Source of the DNA: Neobacillus endophyticus
GTDB lineage: Bacteria; Bacillota; Bacilli; Bacillales; Cytobacillaceae
Reading direction: 5' to 3'
NCBI RefSeq assembly: GCF_013248975.1
Contig: NZ_JABRWH010000001.1
Location: 2,500,001-2,564,000 of the forward strand
DNA: 64,000 nt
The stretch's first letter is position 1; every line of letters starts with the position of its first letter. Shown here in pieces: positions 55,164 to 62,339 of the stretch. Position numbers and translations under genes: made by a program. Under the pieces are notes generated by a model. It did not search any database and had not been told where the DNA came from. It worked only from the letters and a program-made list of their open reading frames with translations.

Positions 55164-56471
55164 TTGGAAAATGCAGCAAAGAGTCTTGTGTTTATCGGAT
55201 TCATGGGCGCTGGAAAGACGACGGTCGGGAAGTTAGTTGCAGAGCAGCTAAATCGTGAGTTTATCGATATAGATGAAGAAATTGAAAAAGAATTCAATAT
55301 GCCGGTTACGAGCATTTTTGCCAAAGTGGGGGAAAAAGCTTTTAGAGAAAGAGAAAAAAGCATGATTACCAGCTTAGCTGAGAAAAGTAATAAAGTTATC
55401 TCAGTGGGCGGAGGAGCTTTTAACCAAGAGGAAATCAGAAGAGTTTGCCTACAATCCTGTATAGTCATTTACCTCGATTTATCGTTTGAAGGATGGAAGA
55501 AACGACTGAATTTAATTCTTGAAAGCCGCCCGGTATTACAAGGGAAGACGTTAGAAGAAATGGGGGAGCTTTTTCTTAAACGGCAGGAGTTTTATGCGAA
55601 TCATCATGTGAAGATAAATGTCGACCATTTGGGGGCAAACGAGGCTGCCGCACAAATTGTATCGGAACTTAAAGAGCGTTTCGGTCTATCCTTGCAAAAA
55701 GTTAAGAAAAAGAAATCCATATCAGTCCGGGAAGTGATCATAGGAGAAGGGGCTCCTAAAATTTGTGTACCAATGGTTGGAAGTTCACTAGAGGAGCTAA
55801 AGGAAGAAGCACTTTTTTTTAAAACGATCGATCTGGACCTAGTAGAATGGAGGGCCGACTTTTTTGAAGATGTTGAAGATATTTCAAAAGTAAAAGAGGC
55901 GCTGATCGTCATTCGCTCCATCTTGAAGGATATTCCGCTCATTTTTACATTCAGAAGCAAACGGGAGGGCGGCGAAAAGGAAATCAGTTCAGACTATTAT
56001 TTTGAGCTTAACAAGGAAATAGTGAAAACAGAAGCAGTGGATTTAATTGACATTGAATTATTTAATAATGAGCAACAAATTAAAGAAGCGGTTAAAACAG
56101 CTCAAGAACATGATGTTTTTGTAATTATCTCCAATCATGATTTTGAAAAAACACCTCCAAAAGAGGAAATCCTTCACCGTTTGAAAAAGGCGCAGGAACT
56201 GGGTGCCGATTTGCCGAAAATGGCCGTCATGCCGCATACGGCAGCTGACGTTCTAACATTACTGGAAGCGACCAACATCATGGAACAGCAATATGCAAAA
56301 ACTCCCATCATCACCATGTCAATGGGAGGAAAAGGTGTCATCAGCCGCTTGGCCGGCGAAATATTTGGCTCAGCACTAACATTCGGCTCAGCACTCAAAC
56401 CATCCGCCCCTGGCCAAGTATCCGTAAAAGAACTACGGCAAACATTAAATCTAATCCATTCCAATCAATAG
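55164..56471 (+). CDS. Shikimate kinase - type I 3-dehydroquinate dehydratase fusion
   Basis: 435 residues. 1-170: shikimate kinase with Walker A GFMGAGKT (12-19), shikimate-binding IDIDEEIE (34-41), REREKS with conserved Arg, GGGAF, and lid SRPVLQGK. Linker with KKVKKKK near 178-184. 190-435: class I 3-dehydroquinase with VEWRADFF (228-235), FTFRSKREGG, catalytic His325 in SNHDF, Schiff-base Lys352 in LPKMAVMP, and SAPGQVS. Catalytic residues of both domains are complete. The two shikimate-pathway steps (third and fifth) are in one chain, as in the fungal AROM order. No other aro genes adjoin. Start TTG 55164 after AGGGGGAATTGG. Confidence 0.93.
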   Translation: MENAAKSLVFIGFMGAGKTTVGKLVAEQLNREFIDIDEEIEKEFNMPVTSIFAKVGEKAFREREKSMITSLAEKSNKVISVGGGAFNQEEIRRVCLQSCIVIYLDLSFEGWKKRLNLILESRPVLQGKTLEEMGELFLKRQEFYANHHVKINVDHLGANEAAAQIVSELKERFGLSLQKVKKKKSISVREVIIGEGAPKICVPMVGSSLEELKEEALFFKTIDLDLVEWRADFFEDVEDISKVKEALIVIRSILKDIPLIFTFRSKREGGEKEISSDYYFELNKEIVKTEAVDLIDIELFNNEQQIKEAVKTAQEHDVFVIISNHDFEKTPPKEEILHRLKKAQELGADLPKMAVMPHTAADVLTLLEATNIMEQQYAKTPIITMSMGGKGVISRLAGEIFGSALTFGSALKPSAPGQVSVKELRQTLNLIHSNQ

Positions 56472-56485
56472 CTTCAAGCAATCTA

Positions 56486-56535
56486 TGTGAAAAAATCACA
56501 TGGTGTCAGGCACCATGTGATTTTTTCACATTTTT
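56486..56535. terminator. Bidirectional terminator built on the dispersed repeat
   Basis: Perfect 20-bp stem: TGTGAAAAAATCACATGGTG (56486-56505) pairs with the stretch 56511-56530 around TCAGG. Its centre is one copy of GGTGTCAGGCACC. Convergent genes end on both sides. Confidence 0.93.
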
Positions 56536-56549
56536 CTTTTCTAGCTCAA

Positions 56550-57806
56550 TTATGGTAATTGAAGGTTAAGGGAACCATTGTTAATAAAGCTGCTGCTGTT
56601 TTGACCTGTAGCTTTTGGGATGATTTTTCCTTTGTAGAGCAGTTTTCCGCTTTCTAGGTCTGCTACTAAAAAATAATTTGTGAGGATGTCCGTGTTGCCT
56701 AATAGATCGTGATTGGTCAATAAAAGGTATATCCGATTATTCTTGATTTCCATATTGGTTGTAGTCTTATCATCCAATTCATCTATTGAAAAAGTATATT
56801 GCTTGTCCATTTTGCCTTTTTCGAAATTGTAACCCAATACCTTTACTCCTTTGGAATCTGTTTCCTCAGAATAAATCATTGGTCCATGAAAGATATAGAT
56901 CATTGGTGTATCGGGATTCTTCCCGATCATTTCCTGAGGTAAGGAAATTTTTTGGACGGTATCTGTAGTAAAATGATAGGCATATATTTCCTGGTTCACA
57001 TCTTCGGGTTTTTCTCCATTCCCCCCATCCTGTAACATCGACCGGCTCTCCTTGATGAAAAGATAGTAGCCTTCAGTTGCTGCCACGTTTGTTGAATTAA
57101 GATCATGGATATTATTCTGCATATTATTTTCAGAATTTGGGGCAGAGAAAATTATTTTGTCACTCAATAGTTTTTGATATTTTAAATCAAAACGATAGCG
57201 GTGAATTTCCGTTTTGGGTGTATCCGATTGATTGCCGGAAACGCCATTGTTCGTAATTACATCAAGTTGTTCGTCATGTTTCTGAACATTTGATATAGTT
57301 ATAAAATTGTAGTTTTTATCTTGTGGAACCTTCACTTGAAAACTGGATTCAGCATGACTCACCTTATTCAATTGTGCAATGGTAAAGGTACAATTTTGCA
57401 TTCCTAGATTAGTCAGTTTATATTCAAGGCCGGAAAAGACAAGGAATCTGGAATCTTCATAAAAAGAAGCCGGATTTTGTTTCCCGCGCATAAAGCTTCT
57501 ATATTTATGACGGTAATCATCTAGTCCATCGTTGGATGGAAAAATGCTTTTAAAACGATCCATAAACGAAAGCTGACTATAATATCGCGACCCAGATGCC
57601 GAAATGGTGACAGGTTCGTAGACGCCACCTAATGCGAGATTTCCAGATAGTGTTAATGAGCGAATTTCTTTATCATCCCCAGCCTCTTTTTTTATATAAA
57701 ACTGAGGAAATTCCTTTGCTGCCGCCGCATTTGAATAAATATAAAAGGGCCCAATACTTAAACAAATGATGAAAACCATAATGAGCAATGTCCGAATACG
57801 TTTCAT
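56550..57806 (-). CDS. Exported protein of the GntR-ABC operon
   Basis: 418 residues. Basic start and one hydrophobic segment (LLIMVFIICLSIGPFYIYS) act as a signal or membrane anchor. The remainder is Tyr/Asn/Ser-rich with repeated strand-like units such as KLLYKGKIIPKATG and NRIYLLLTNHDLLGN, resembling a beta-propeller or WD-like domain (inference). No enzyme motif. Last gene of the operon: it starts 12 bases after the permease stop, so it probably works with that ABC system, like YtrF-type partners in other Bacillus operons. RBS AAGGAGGACGAA on the minus strand. Confidence 0.8.
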   Translation of the reverse strand: MKRIRTLLIMVFIICLSIGPFYIYSNAAAAKEFPQFYIKKEAGDDKEIRSLTLSGNLALGGVYEPVTISASGSRYYSQLSFMDRFKSIFPSNDGLDDYRHKYRSFMRGKQNPASFYEDSRFLVFSGLEYKLTNLGMQNCTFTIAQLNKVSHAESSFQVKVPQDKNYNFITISNVQKHDEQLDVITNNGVSGNQSDTPKTEIHRYRFDLKYQKLLSDKIIFSAPNSENNMQNNIHDLNSTNVAATEGYYLFIKESRSMLQDGGNGEKPEDVNQEIYAYHFTTDTVQKISLPQEMIGKNPDTPMIYIFHGPMIYSEETDSKGVKVLGYNFEKGKMDKQYTFSIDELDDKTTTNMEIKNNRIYLLLTNHDLLGNTDILTNYFLVADLESGKLLYKGKIIPKATGQNSSSFINNGSLNLQLP

Positions 57807-57818
57807 CTTTCGTCCTCC

Positions 57819-58652
57819 TTATACTGTAATTTTTTTCTTTAATAAAACTCCGCTGATCCAAATAGAAGCACCCATAATTAATAGACCAAGTGCAATGTAC
57901 AGAGTCAGGAGCTCATCTGGATAGAATGAAATATGATTCTGTATCTTTAGATAAATAACAGGTGAAATAAAGACCAATAGGGCAATACCACAGTACAAAA
58001 CGGCTAGTAGCACCCCTTTCCACCGATAGCAGCGCTCGAACAAAATTGCGGTAAATAGAACCAGCACCACCATTAGTCCCGTTGCGTAATAAAGTACAAA
58101 CTGAGTGAATGTGCCTGGAATGATCGTGTATAGGACAAAGTAGCCTGACACCATCATCATTAACGGCAAATCTAGGCGTAAATCATTCGGCACCAGCAAT
58201 TGAAACAAAGAAAGTTGAAACGGCAGGATGATGATTTCTAAGGTGATGAGTCCAAGGACCATCAGCAGAATTGCCGTTGATTTTGAAAAATAAATTGATA
58301 GTCTGGATGTTGGCAGCATAAGAAGTCGATAGATGAATGTATTTTTTGCAAACCAGTCGCGATACCAAATGAGGAAGATATAGCCCAAAATCACGGTTGC
58401 ACTGATGGCAATTGGTGCAAGAAACCACATGCTTGTCATAATTTGCATAAAGTTGATTGGTCCGTTTCTCGTAATGAACTGAGCCTTGGTAATACCCTGC
58501 TCATAGACTGCACGATTTGCTTGATGAATATAGCTTAAGGACTTAACCACTACCCCGCTGAACTGAAGGATGACTATCATGCCAATCAGCGCAAAATACA
58601 ATTTCAAAAATCGATGAATTTCAAAGTTTACTAATTTCAGATATTTGCTCAT
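57819..58652 (-). CDS. ABC transporter permease of the GntR-ABC operon
   Basis: 277 residues with six membrane helices (LYFALIGMIVILQFSGVVV, WFLAPIAISATVILGYIFLI, STAILLMVLGLITLEIIILPF and more). No named domain; the layout is that of YtrC/YtrD-like permeases that pair with a GntR-linked ATPase. Its start overlaps the ATPase stop by four bases (ATGA), showing coupling. Likely substrate: a cell-wall-active compound or a peptide, by analogy with ytr operons (inference). Confidence 0.83.
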   Translation of the reverse strand: MSKYLKLVNFEIHRFLKLYFALIGMIVILQFSGVVVKSLSYIHQANRAVYEQGITKAQFITRNGPINFMQIMTSMWFLAPIAISATVILGYIFLIWYRDWFAKNTFIYRLLMLPTSRLSIYFSKSTAILLMVLGLITLEIIILPFQLSLFQLLVPNDLRLDLPLMMMVSGYFVLYTIIPGTFTQFVLYYATGLMVVLVLFTAILFERCYRWKGVLLAVLYCGIALLVFISPVIYLKIQNHISFYPDELLTLYIALGLLIMGASIWISGVLLKKKITV

Positions 58653-59338
58653 GGTTGATACACCTCTCTCATTACGTCAATCACGGACTTACCTTCACTA
58701 AGGCGTACTTCTTCGGTAGTAAACTCTTTCAGCACTACGCCATTCTCCAATAACACGACCTTATCGATCAAATGTTCAATATCGTTAATTTCATGGGTGG
58801 TGATGATGACACCGCGGTCTTCGATTAAATGGGATGTGAACACTTCAGCAATCTGCTCCCGGCTAAAAATATCAATGCCGGAAAAGGGTTCATCCATCAA
58901 CACATAGTCGACATCGAGTGATAAACCAAGCATCAAATTAACCTTCGCCGTATTTCCTTTCGAAAGCTCCGAAATCCGGTCGGTTTCTTGCAATTTGAAA
59001 AAGCGCAGGAGGTCATCGGCCCGTTTTTGATTCCAATTCTTATAAAAATCCTTCATGAACTCGCAAGCCTCATGAATCGTCATCCAGGGCAGCATGATAT
59101 TGGCATCCGGGATGAACGTAATATTTTCATATGTATTTTTATTAATGACTTCACCATTAATTAAGATCCGGCCGCTATTAATTGGAGTAAGATTCATAAT
59201 CGCTTTCAAGGTGGTGGTTTTTCCCACCCCATTGATGCCGATTAAACATGTAATTTCGCCTTTATTGGCAGTAAAGGAAACGCCCTCTAATACTTGCCTC
59301 CTCCCGAATCGTTTGGAAATGTTCTGTACTTCAATCAT
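58649..59338 (-). CDS. ABC transporter ATP-binding protein of the GntR-ABC operon
   Basis: 229 residues. Walker A GINGVGKTTT (Ser/Thr-Lys-Thr type), Q-loop region, LSKGNTAKVNLMLGLSL signature (degenerate LSKGN), Walker B DYVLMDEPFSGIDI, and ITTHEINDIEHL H-switch. The degenerate signature LSKGN is common in YtrB/BcrA-type exporters. Follows the GntR gene after a two-base gap. Exports antibiotics or moves wall precursors in related systems (family knowledge). Confidence 0.92.
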   Translation of the reverse strand: MIEVQNISKRFGRRQVLEGVSFTANKGEITCLIGINGVGKTTTLKAIMNLTPINSGRILINGEVINKNTYENITFIPDANIMLPWMTIHEACEFMKDFYKNWNQKRADDLLRFFKLQETDRISELSKGNTAKVNLMLGLSLDVDYVLMDEPFSGIDIFSREQIAEVFTSHLIEDRGVIITTHEINDIEHLIDKVVLLENGVVLKEFTTEEVRLSEGKSVIDVMREVYQP

Positions 59339-59340
59339 TG

Positions 59341-59718
59341 TTATTCCTCCTGCTTTCTTGTTAAAAATTTTTCCCTTACCAAATCCACCACTTCTTCTAT
59401 TGATGGATTGATCGGCGATATTGACTGGACAAAAGCATCGACAGCTTCCGCAATCAGTTCCTCTCTCACGGAGCTAAGGATCGTTTCATCCTGAGTAATG
59501 CGGCTGGGAAAATTCCGTTCTGTGTATATCAACCCTTGTTCCTCCATTTCTTTGTATGCCCGCTGGGCCGTATTTGGATTAATTTTTAAAATGGCTGCTA
59601 GTTCGCGCCTTGAAGGAATTTCTTCTCCCGCATTCAAATTCCCGATGGCAATCTGTTCCTTGAAATAACGAACGACTTGAACATAAACAGGATCTCGCGT
59701 ATTAAAGGTTACATTCAC
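59341..59718 (-). CDS. GntR-family regulator, YtrA subfamily
   Basis: 125 residues. N-terminal winged helix (VRYFKEQIAIGNLNAGEEIP with RRELAAILKINPNTAQRAYK) and a short C-terminal helical effector/dimer region of YtrA type (about 50 residues, too small for a FadR or HutC ligand domain). Members repress the ABC operon they head and are often released by wall antibiotics. Start GTG at 59718 after AGGAGGGG on the minus strand. Two operator-like dyads sit in its promoter. Confidence 0.92.
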   Translation of the reverse strand: MNVTFNTRDPVYVQVVRYFKEQIAIGNLNAGEEIPSRRELAAILKINPNTAQRAYKEMEEQGLIYTERNFPSRITQDETILSSVREELIAEAVDAFVQSISPINPSIEEVVDLVREKFLTRKQEE

Positions 59719-59751
59719 GAAAAACCCCTCCTATGAAATTCCAATGACTGG

Positions 59752-59810
59752 TGTATTAATTGAATAATACATCTGTGTGTATTATATGGTTCATACACCT
59801 AAATTGTCAA
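59752..59810 (-). promoter_or_regulatory. Promoter of the GntR-ABC operon with two operator dyads
   Basis: On the minus strand, TTGACA (59805-59810) and TATAAT (59781-59786) are 18 bases apart. Dyad one, GTGTAT-N10-ATACAC (59777-59798), covers the -10; dyad two, TGTATTA-N6-TAATACA (59752-59771), covers the transcript start. Both resemble the GTGTA-type half sites of YtrA regulators, so autorepression is expected. Confidence 0.85.
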
Positions 59811-59972
59811 TAATTTACTTTGGATATTTTTTGAAATTTTTTTGTATAGCTTTATTAAAATCAAGATGTTTAATTTTCATTTAGATGATGAAAGCGGAAG
59901 CTATATGGTATCCTCGAACAAGTCCTTGCAATCCTTCGTTAGGGGGAATTCAAGAAGGGCAACTGACATCAT

Positions 59973-60020
59973 GACAAAAAATCCGGTCACCCACAGCAAT
60001 GAGGTTGACCGGATTTTATT
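59973..60020 (-). terminator. Terminator of the Ser/Arg-repeat gene
   Basis: AAAATCCGGTCA (59977-59988) and TGACCGGATTTT (60006-60017). On the minus strand the stem is followed by TTTTGTC. Confidence 0.88.
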
Positions 60021-60060
60021 AACTGTAAATGAATTTGAGCGCCCCTTTAGACCAACAACT

Positions 60061-60873
60061 CTATCTGCGGCCTGAACGACGGTTAGAGCGGCGAGACGAT
60101 CTGCGACCTGAACGACGGTTAGAGCGGCGAGACGATCCGCGACCTGAACGGCGGTTAGAACGGCGAGAGGACCCGCGACCTGAACGGCGGTTAGAACGGC
60201 GAGAGGATCTGCGACCAGAACCGCGATTAGAACGGCGAGAGGATCTGCGGCTAGAACGGCGACTAGAACGACGAGACGATCTGCGGCTGGAGCGTCTGCT
60301 GGAACTGCGGCTTCCGCTAAAGCTAGAGCGTCTGCTGGAACTGCGGCTGCCACTAAAGTTAGAGCGTCTGCTAGAACTGCGACTTGCGCTAAGGAAAGAG
60401 CGTCTACTGGAATTACGGCTTGCACTAAGGAAAGAACGTCTGCTGGAACTGCGGCTGGAGCTTTGGCTGGAACGCTGGCTAGATCGACGTCTCCGTGATC
60501 TATAAATAATCAAAACTCTAGAGCTGCTGCTAGAGCTTCGGCTCGAACTGCGTCTAGAGCTTTGGCTAGAGCGGTGGCTGGAACTGCGGGATATTCTTTC
60601 ATTGGACCGGCGGCTAGACTGGTGGCTCACTCTTTGACTGGAACTGCGGCTGGAGCTGCGGCTCAATCTTTGGCTGGACCGGCGACTGGATCTGAAGCTC
60701 ACACTTTGACTTGAACGTCTGCTGGAGCTGCGACTTACACTTCGTCTGGAGCTCCGGCTAGAACGACGGCTGGATCGCTGTCCCCTTGGGTCCTGATACA
60801 TAAAATCCCCTAAACCTGATCTTTCAATACCCCATGCAGCTTCTTGAATTTCTGCTGCAGAATAACTATTCAC
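60061..60873 (-). CDS. Ser/Arg-repeat protein, possible spore-coat (CotG-like) protein
   Basis: 270 residues, about 80% Ser plus Arg after residue 35. A short normal N-terminus (MNSYSAAEIQEAAWGIERSG, then LGDFMYQDPRG) precedes tandem 12-residue units of RRSSRRSNRRSG or SRSSSRRSSFSG type. It has no signal peptide, so it acts inside the cell or is assembled on spores. The composition recalls CotG/CotB-like coat proteins, which are Ser/Lys/Arg-rich, phosphorylated repeats (analogy only). Start GTG at 60873 after GAGGAG. The antisense frame (60029-60505) is an artefact of the repeat. Own terminator. Confidence 0.8.
   Translation of the reverse strand: MNSYSAAEIQEAAWGIERSGLGDFMYQDPRGQRSSRRSSRSSRRSVSRSSSRRSSQSVSFRSSRRSSQRLSRSSSRSSSQRVSHQSSRRSNERISRSSSHRSSQSSRRSSSRSSSSSSRVLIIYRSRRRRSSQRSSQSSSRSSSRRSFLSASRNSSRRSFLSASRSSSRRSNFSGSRSSSRRSSFSGSRSSSRRSSRRSSRRSSRRSSRRSSRRSNRGSGRRSSRRSNRRSGRGSSRRSNRRSGRGSSRRSNRRSGRRSSRRSNRRSGRR
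60073..60450. repeat. 36-base tandem repeats within the Ser/Arg gene
   Basis: Block A (about 60073-60288) has six units of 36 bases built on GGCGAGACGATCTGCG; block B (about 60289-60450) has four to five units built on AGAGCGTCTGCTGGAACTGC. Each unit encodes 12 residues. Unit copies differ by few bases, implying recent duplication, and copy number may vary between strains. Confidence 0.88.
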
Positions 60874-61121
60874 AAAAAATCAACTCCTCATATATTTTTA
60901 AATCTCTGAAAGTCTTAGAATCTTCCATTGATTTATCGTATGTGGACAGGGGTTTTATGTATAGGAAAGACGTTTAATTTTGACATAATTAGAAAAAATT
61001 ATTTTTTATTATTTCTTTTTGAATGCAAGGCTTTCCATTCGAATCGATGAATTATAGAAAGGAAATGGTAGGCTAATGTGCATAAAGTTTGAATAATAAA
61101 AACCGAAAAACTGAAAACGTT

Positions 61122-61135
61122 TTCATTTAAAAACT
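61122..61135. promoter_or_regulatory. Perfect palindromic cre-like site
   Basis: TGAAAACGTTTTCA fits the CcpA cre consensus at every position and is a perfect palindrome. It is 44 bases upstream of the argC -35 box, in the 368-base gap between the Ser/Arg gene and argC; the rest of that gap shows no gene. Confidence 0.65.
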
Positions 61136-61178
61136 TTGATGTTTAAATATATTTTTTGAAAATTAGGCGATTTAACAA

Positions 61179-61213
61179 TTGAATATTTATATATAACTAT
61201 GTATAATAATTCA
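61179..61213 (+). promoter_or_regulatory. argC promoter overlapped by two ARG boxes
   Basis: -35 TTGAAT (61179-61184), 17 bases, -10 TATAAT (61202-61207). An ARG-box-like word TGAAT-ATTT-ATATA (61180-61193) covers the -35, and TGTAT-AATA-ATTCA (61200-61213) covers the -10. Consensus is TGAATwwwwATTCA, bound by AhrC/ArgR when arginine is high. Confidence 0.8.
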
Positions 61214-61240
61214 TTATAAAAGAACCTGGGAGTGAACGAA

Positions 61241-62278
61241 ATGAAGGCTGCAATTATCGGTGGCACGGGATATGGTTCAATTGAGCTAATTAGACTTTTA
61301 AATAGACATCCCTACATAGAGGTTGGATCGGTTGTATCGAACTCTCAGGCGGGGAATGATTTTAGCAGCACCTATCCACACCTTTCTGAAATTATGGATC
61401 AACCATTAGAAGCATATGATGCAAATTATTTAACTGAAAATAATGATGTTATTTTTTTTGCAACACCATCAGGCGTAAGTAGCCGCCTTATACCAGAGCT
61501 AATCGAAAAAGGCGGTAAATGCATTGATTTATCTGGAGATTTCCGCATCAAGTCAGGGGGAATTTATGAAAAATGGTATAAACATACCCCCGCAGATGAA
61601 CATTATTTACTTCAGGCCGCATATGGTCTTTGTGAAATAAATGAAAACCAAATAAAAAATGCCGGCCTTATTGCCAATCCTGGCTGTTATCCAACAGCAA
61701 CAATTCTGGGACTAATGCCAATTATAAAGACTAGCTTAATAGATTATGAGTCGATCATCATTGATGCGAAATCAGGGGTATCCGGTGCAGGAAGAGGACT
61801 TTCTTTAACTTCCCATTTCGCAGAAATAAATGAAAATATAAAAGCTTACAAGCTTGGCACACACCAGCATATTCCTGAAATTGAACAGATTTTGACGGAT
61901 GAAAGCGGTGTGCCCATCACGATTACCTTCACAACTCACTTAATTCCGATGACGAGAGGAATTATGTGTACGATGCATGCGAAGCTGAAAGATTCGATTA
62001 CTACTAAAGAAATTCAGGAAATATACAGAGAGTTTTATAAACATAAGCCATTTGTAAGAATTAGGCCGGAGGGTTCAATTCCTGCAACAAAAGAGGTTTT
62101 AGGTTCCAATTATTGCGATATTGGTCTCCATGTTGATGCAAGAACAAACCGTCTTACCATCATATCAGTCATTGATAATTTAGTGAAAGGTGCCGCGGGT
62201 CAGGCTATTCAGAATTTAAATATTATGAATGGCTGGGATGAGAGAGCAGGTCTTGAGGATATACCACTATATCCATAA
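61241..62278 (+). CDS. argC: N-acetyl-gamma-glutamyl-phosphate reductase
   Basis: 345 residues, cytoplasmic. Third step of arginine synthesis: NADPH reduction of N-acetylglutamyl phosphate to the semialdehyde. Rossmann start AIIGGTGYGSIELIRLLNRH, catalytic Cys in NPGCYPTATILGL near 147, and VSGAGRGLS with HIPEIEQ substrate residues. Start ATG 61241, nine bases after GGGAG; an in-frame GTG at 61232 is adjacent to that site. The promoter is expected to be repressed by arginine. First gene of argC-argJ-argB; argJ starts 62 bases on. Confidence 0.96.
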   Translation: MKAAIIGGTGYGSIELIRLLNRHPYIEVGSVVSNSQAGNDFSSTYPHLSEIMDQPLEAYDANYLTENNDVIFFATPSGVSSRLIPELIEKGGKCIDLSGDFRIKSGGIYEKWYKHTPADEHYLLQAAYGLCEINENQIKNAGLIANPGCYPTATILGLMPIIKTSLIDYESIIIDAKSGVSGAGRGLSLTSHFAEINENIKAYKLGTHQHIPEIEQILTDESGVPITITFTTHLIPMTRGIMCTMHAKLKDSITTKEIQEIYREFYKHKPFVRIRPEGSIPATKEVLGSNYCDIGLHVDARTNRLTIISVIDNLVKGAAGQAIQNLNIMNGWDERAGLEDIPLYP

Positions 62279-62339
62279 TGAGAACAGGAAGTAAATCAAA
62301 TCTTACGAATACTTGGGGATGAAGAAAGGGGATAAGAAA

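Noticed and set aside
58143..58154. Possible further copy of the GGTGCCTGACACC repeat (GCCTGACACC)
   Set aside because: Inside the coding sequence of the permease, shorter and without the palindrome; likely chance.
59842..60075. Plus-strand frame with a CBS-like DIMTKNPVT stretch
   Set aside because: Part of the stretch is encoded by the terminator palindrome of the Ser/Arg gene, it has no ribosome site, and it runs antisense into that gene.
59901..60425. Minus-strand Ala/Val/Leu/Asp-rich frame
   Set aside because: Alternative frame of the repeat with no start signal, overlapping the real gene.
60029..60505. Plus-strand Arg/Leu/Glu-repeat frame
   Set aside because: It is the antisense of the Ser/Arg gene; any such GC-rich 36-base repeat opens all frames. 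The ribosome site and terminator favour the minus strand.
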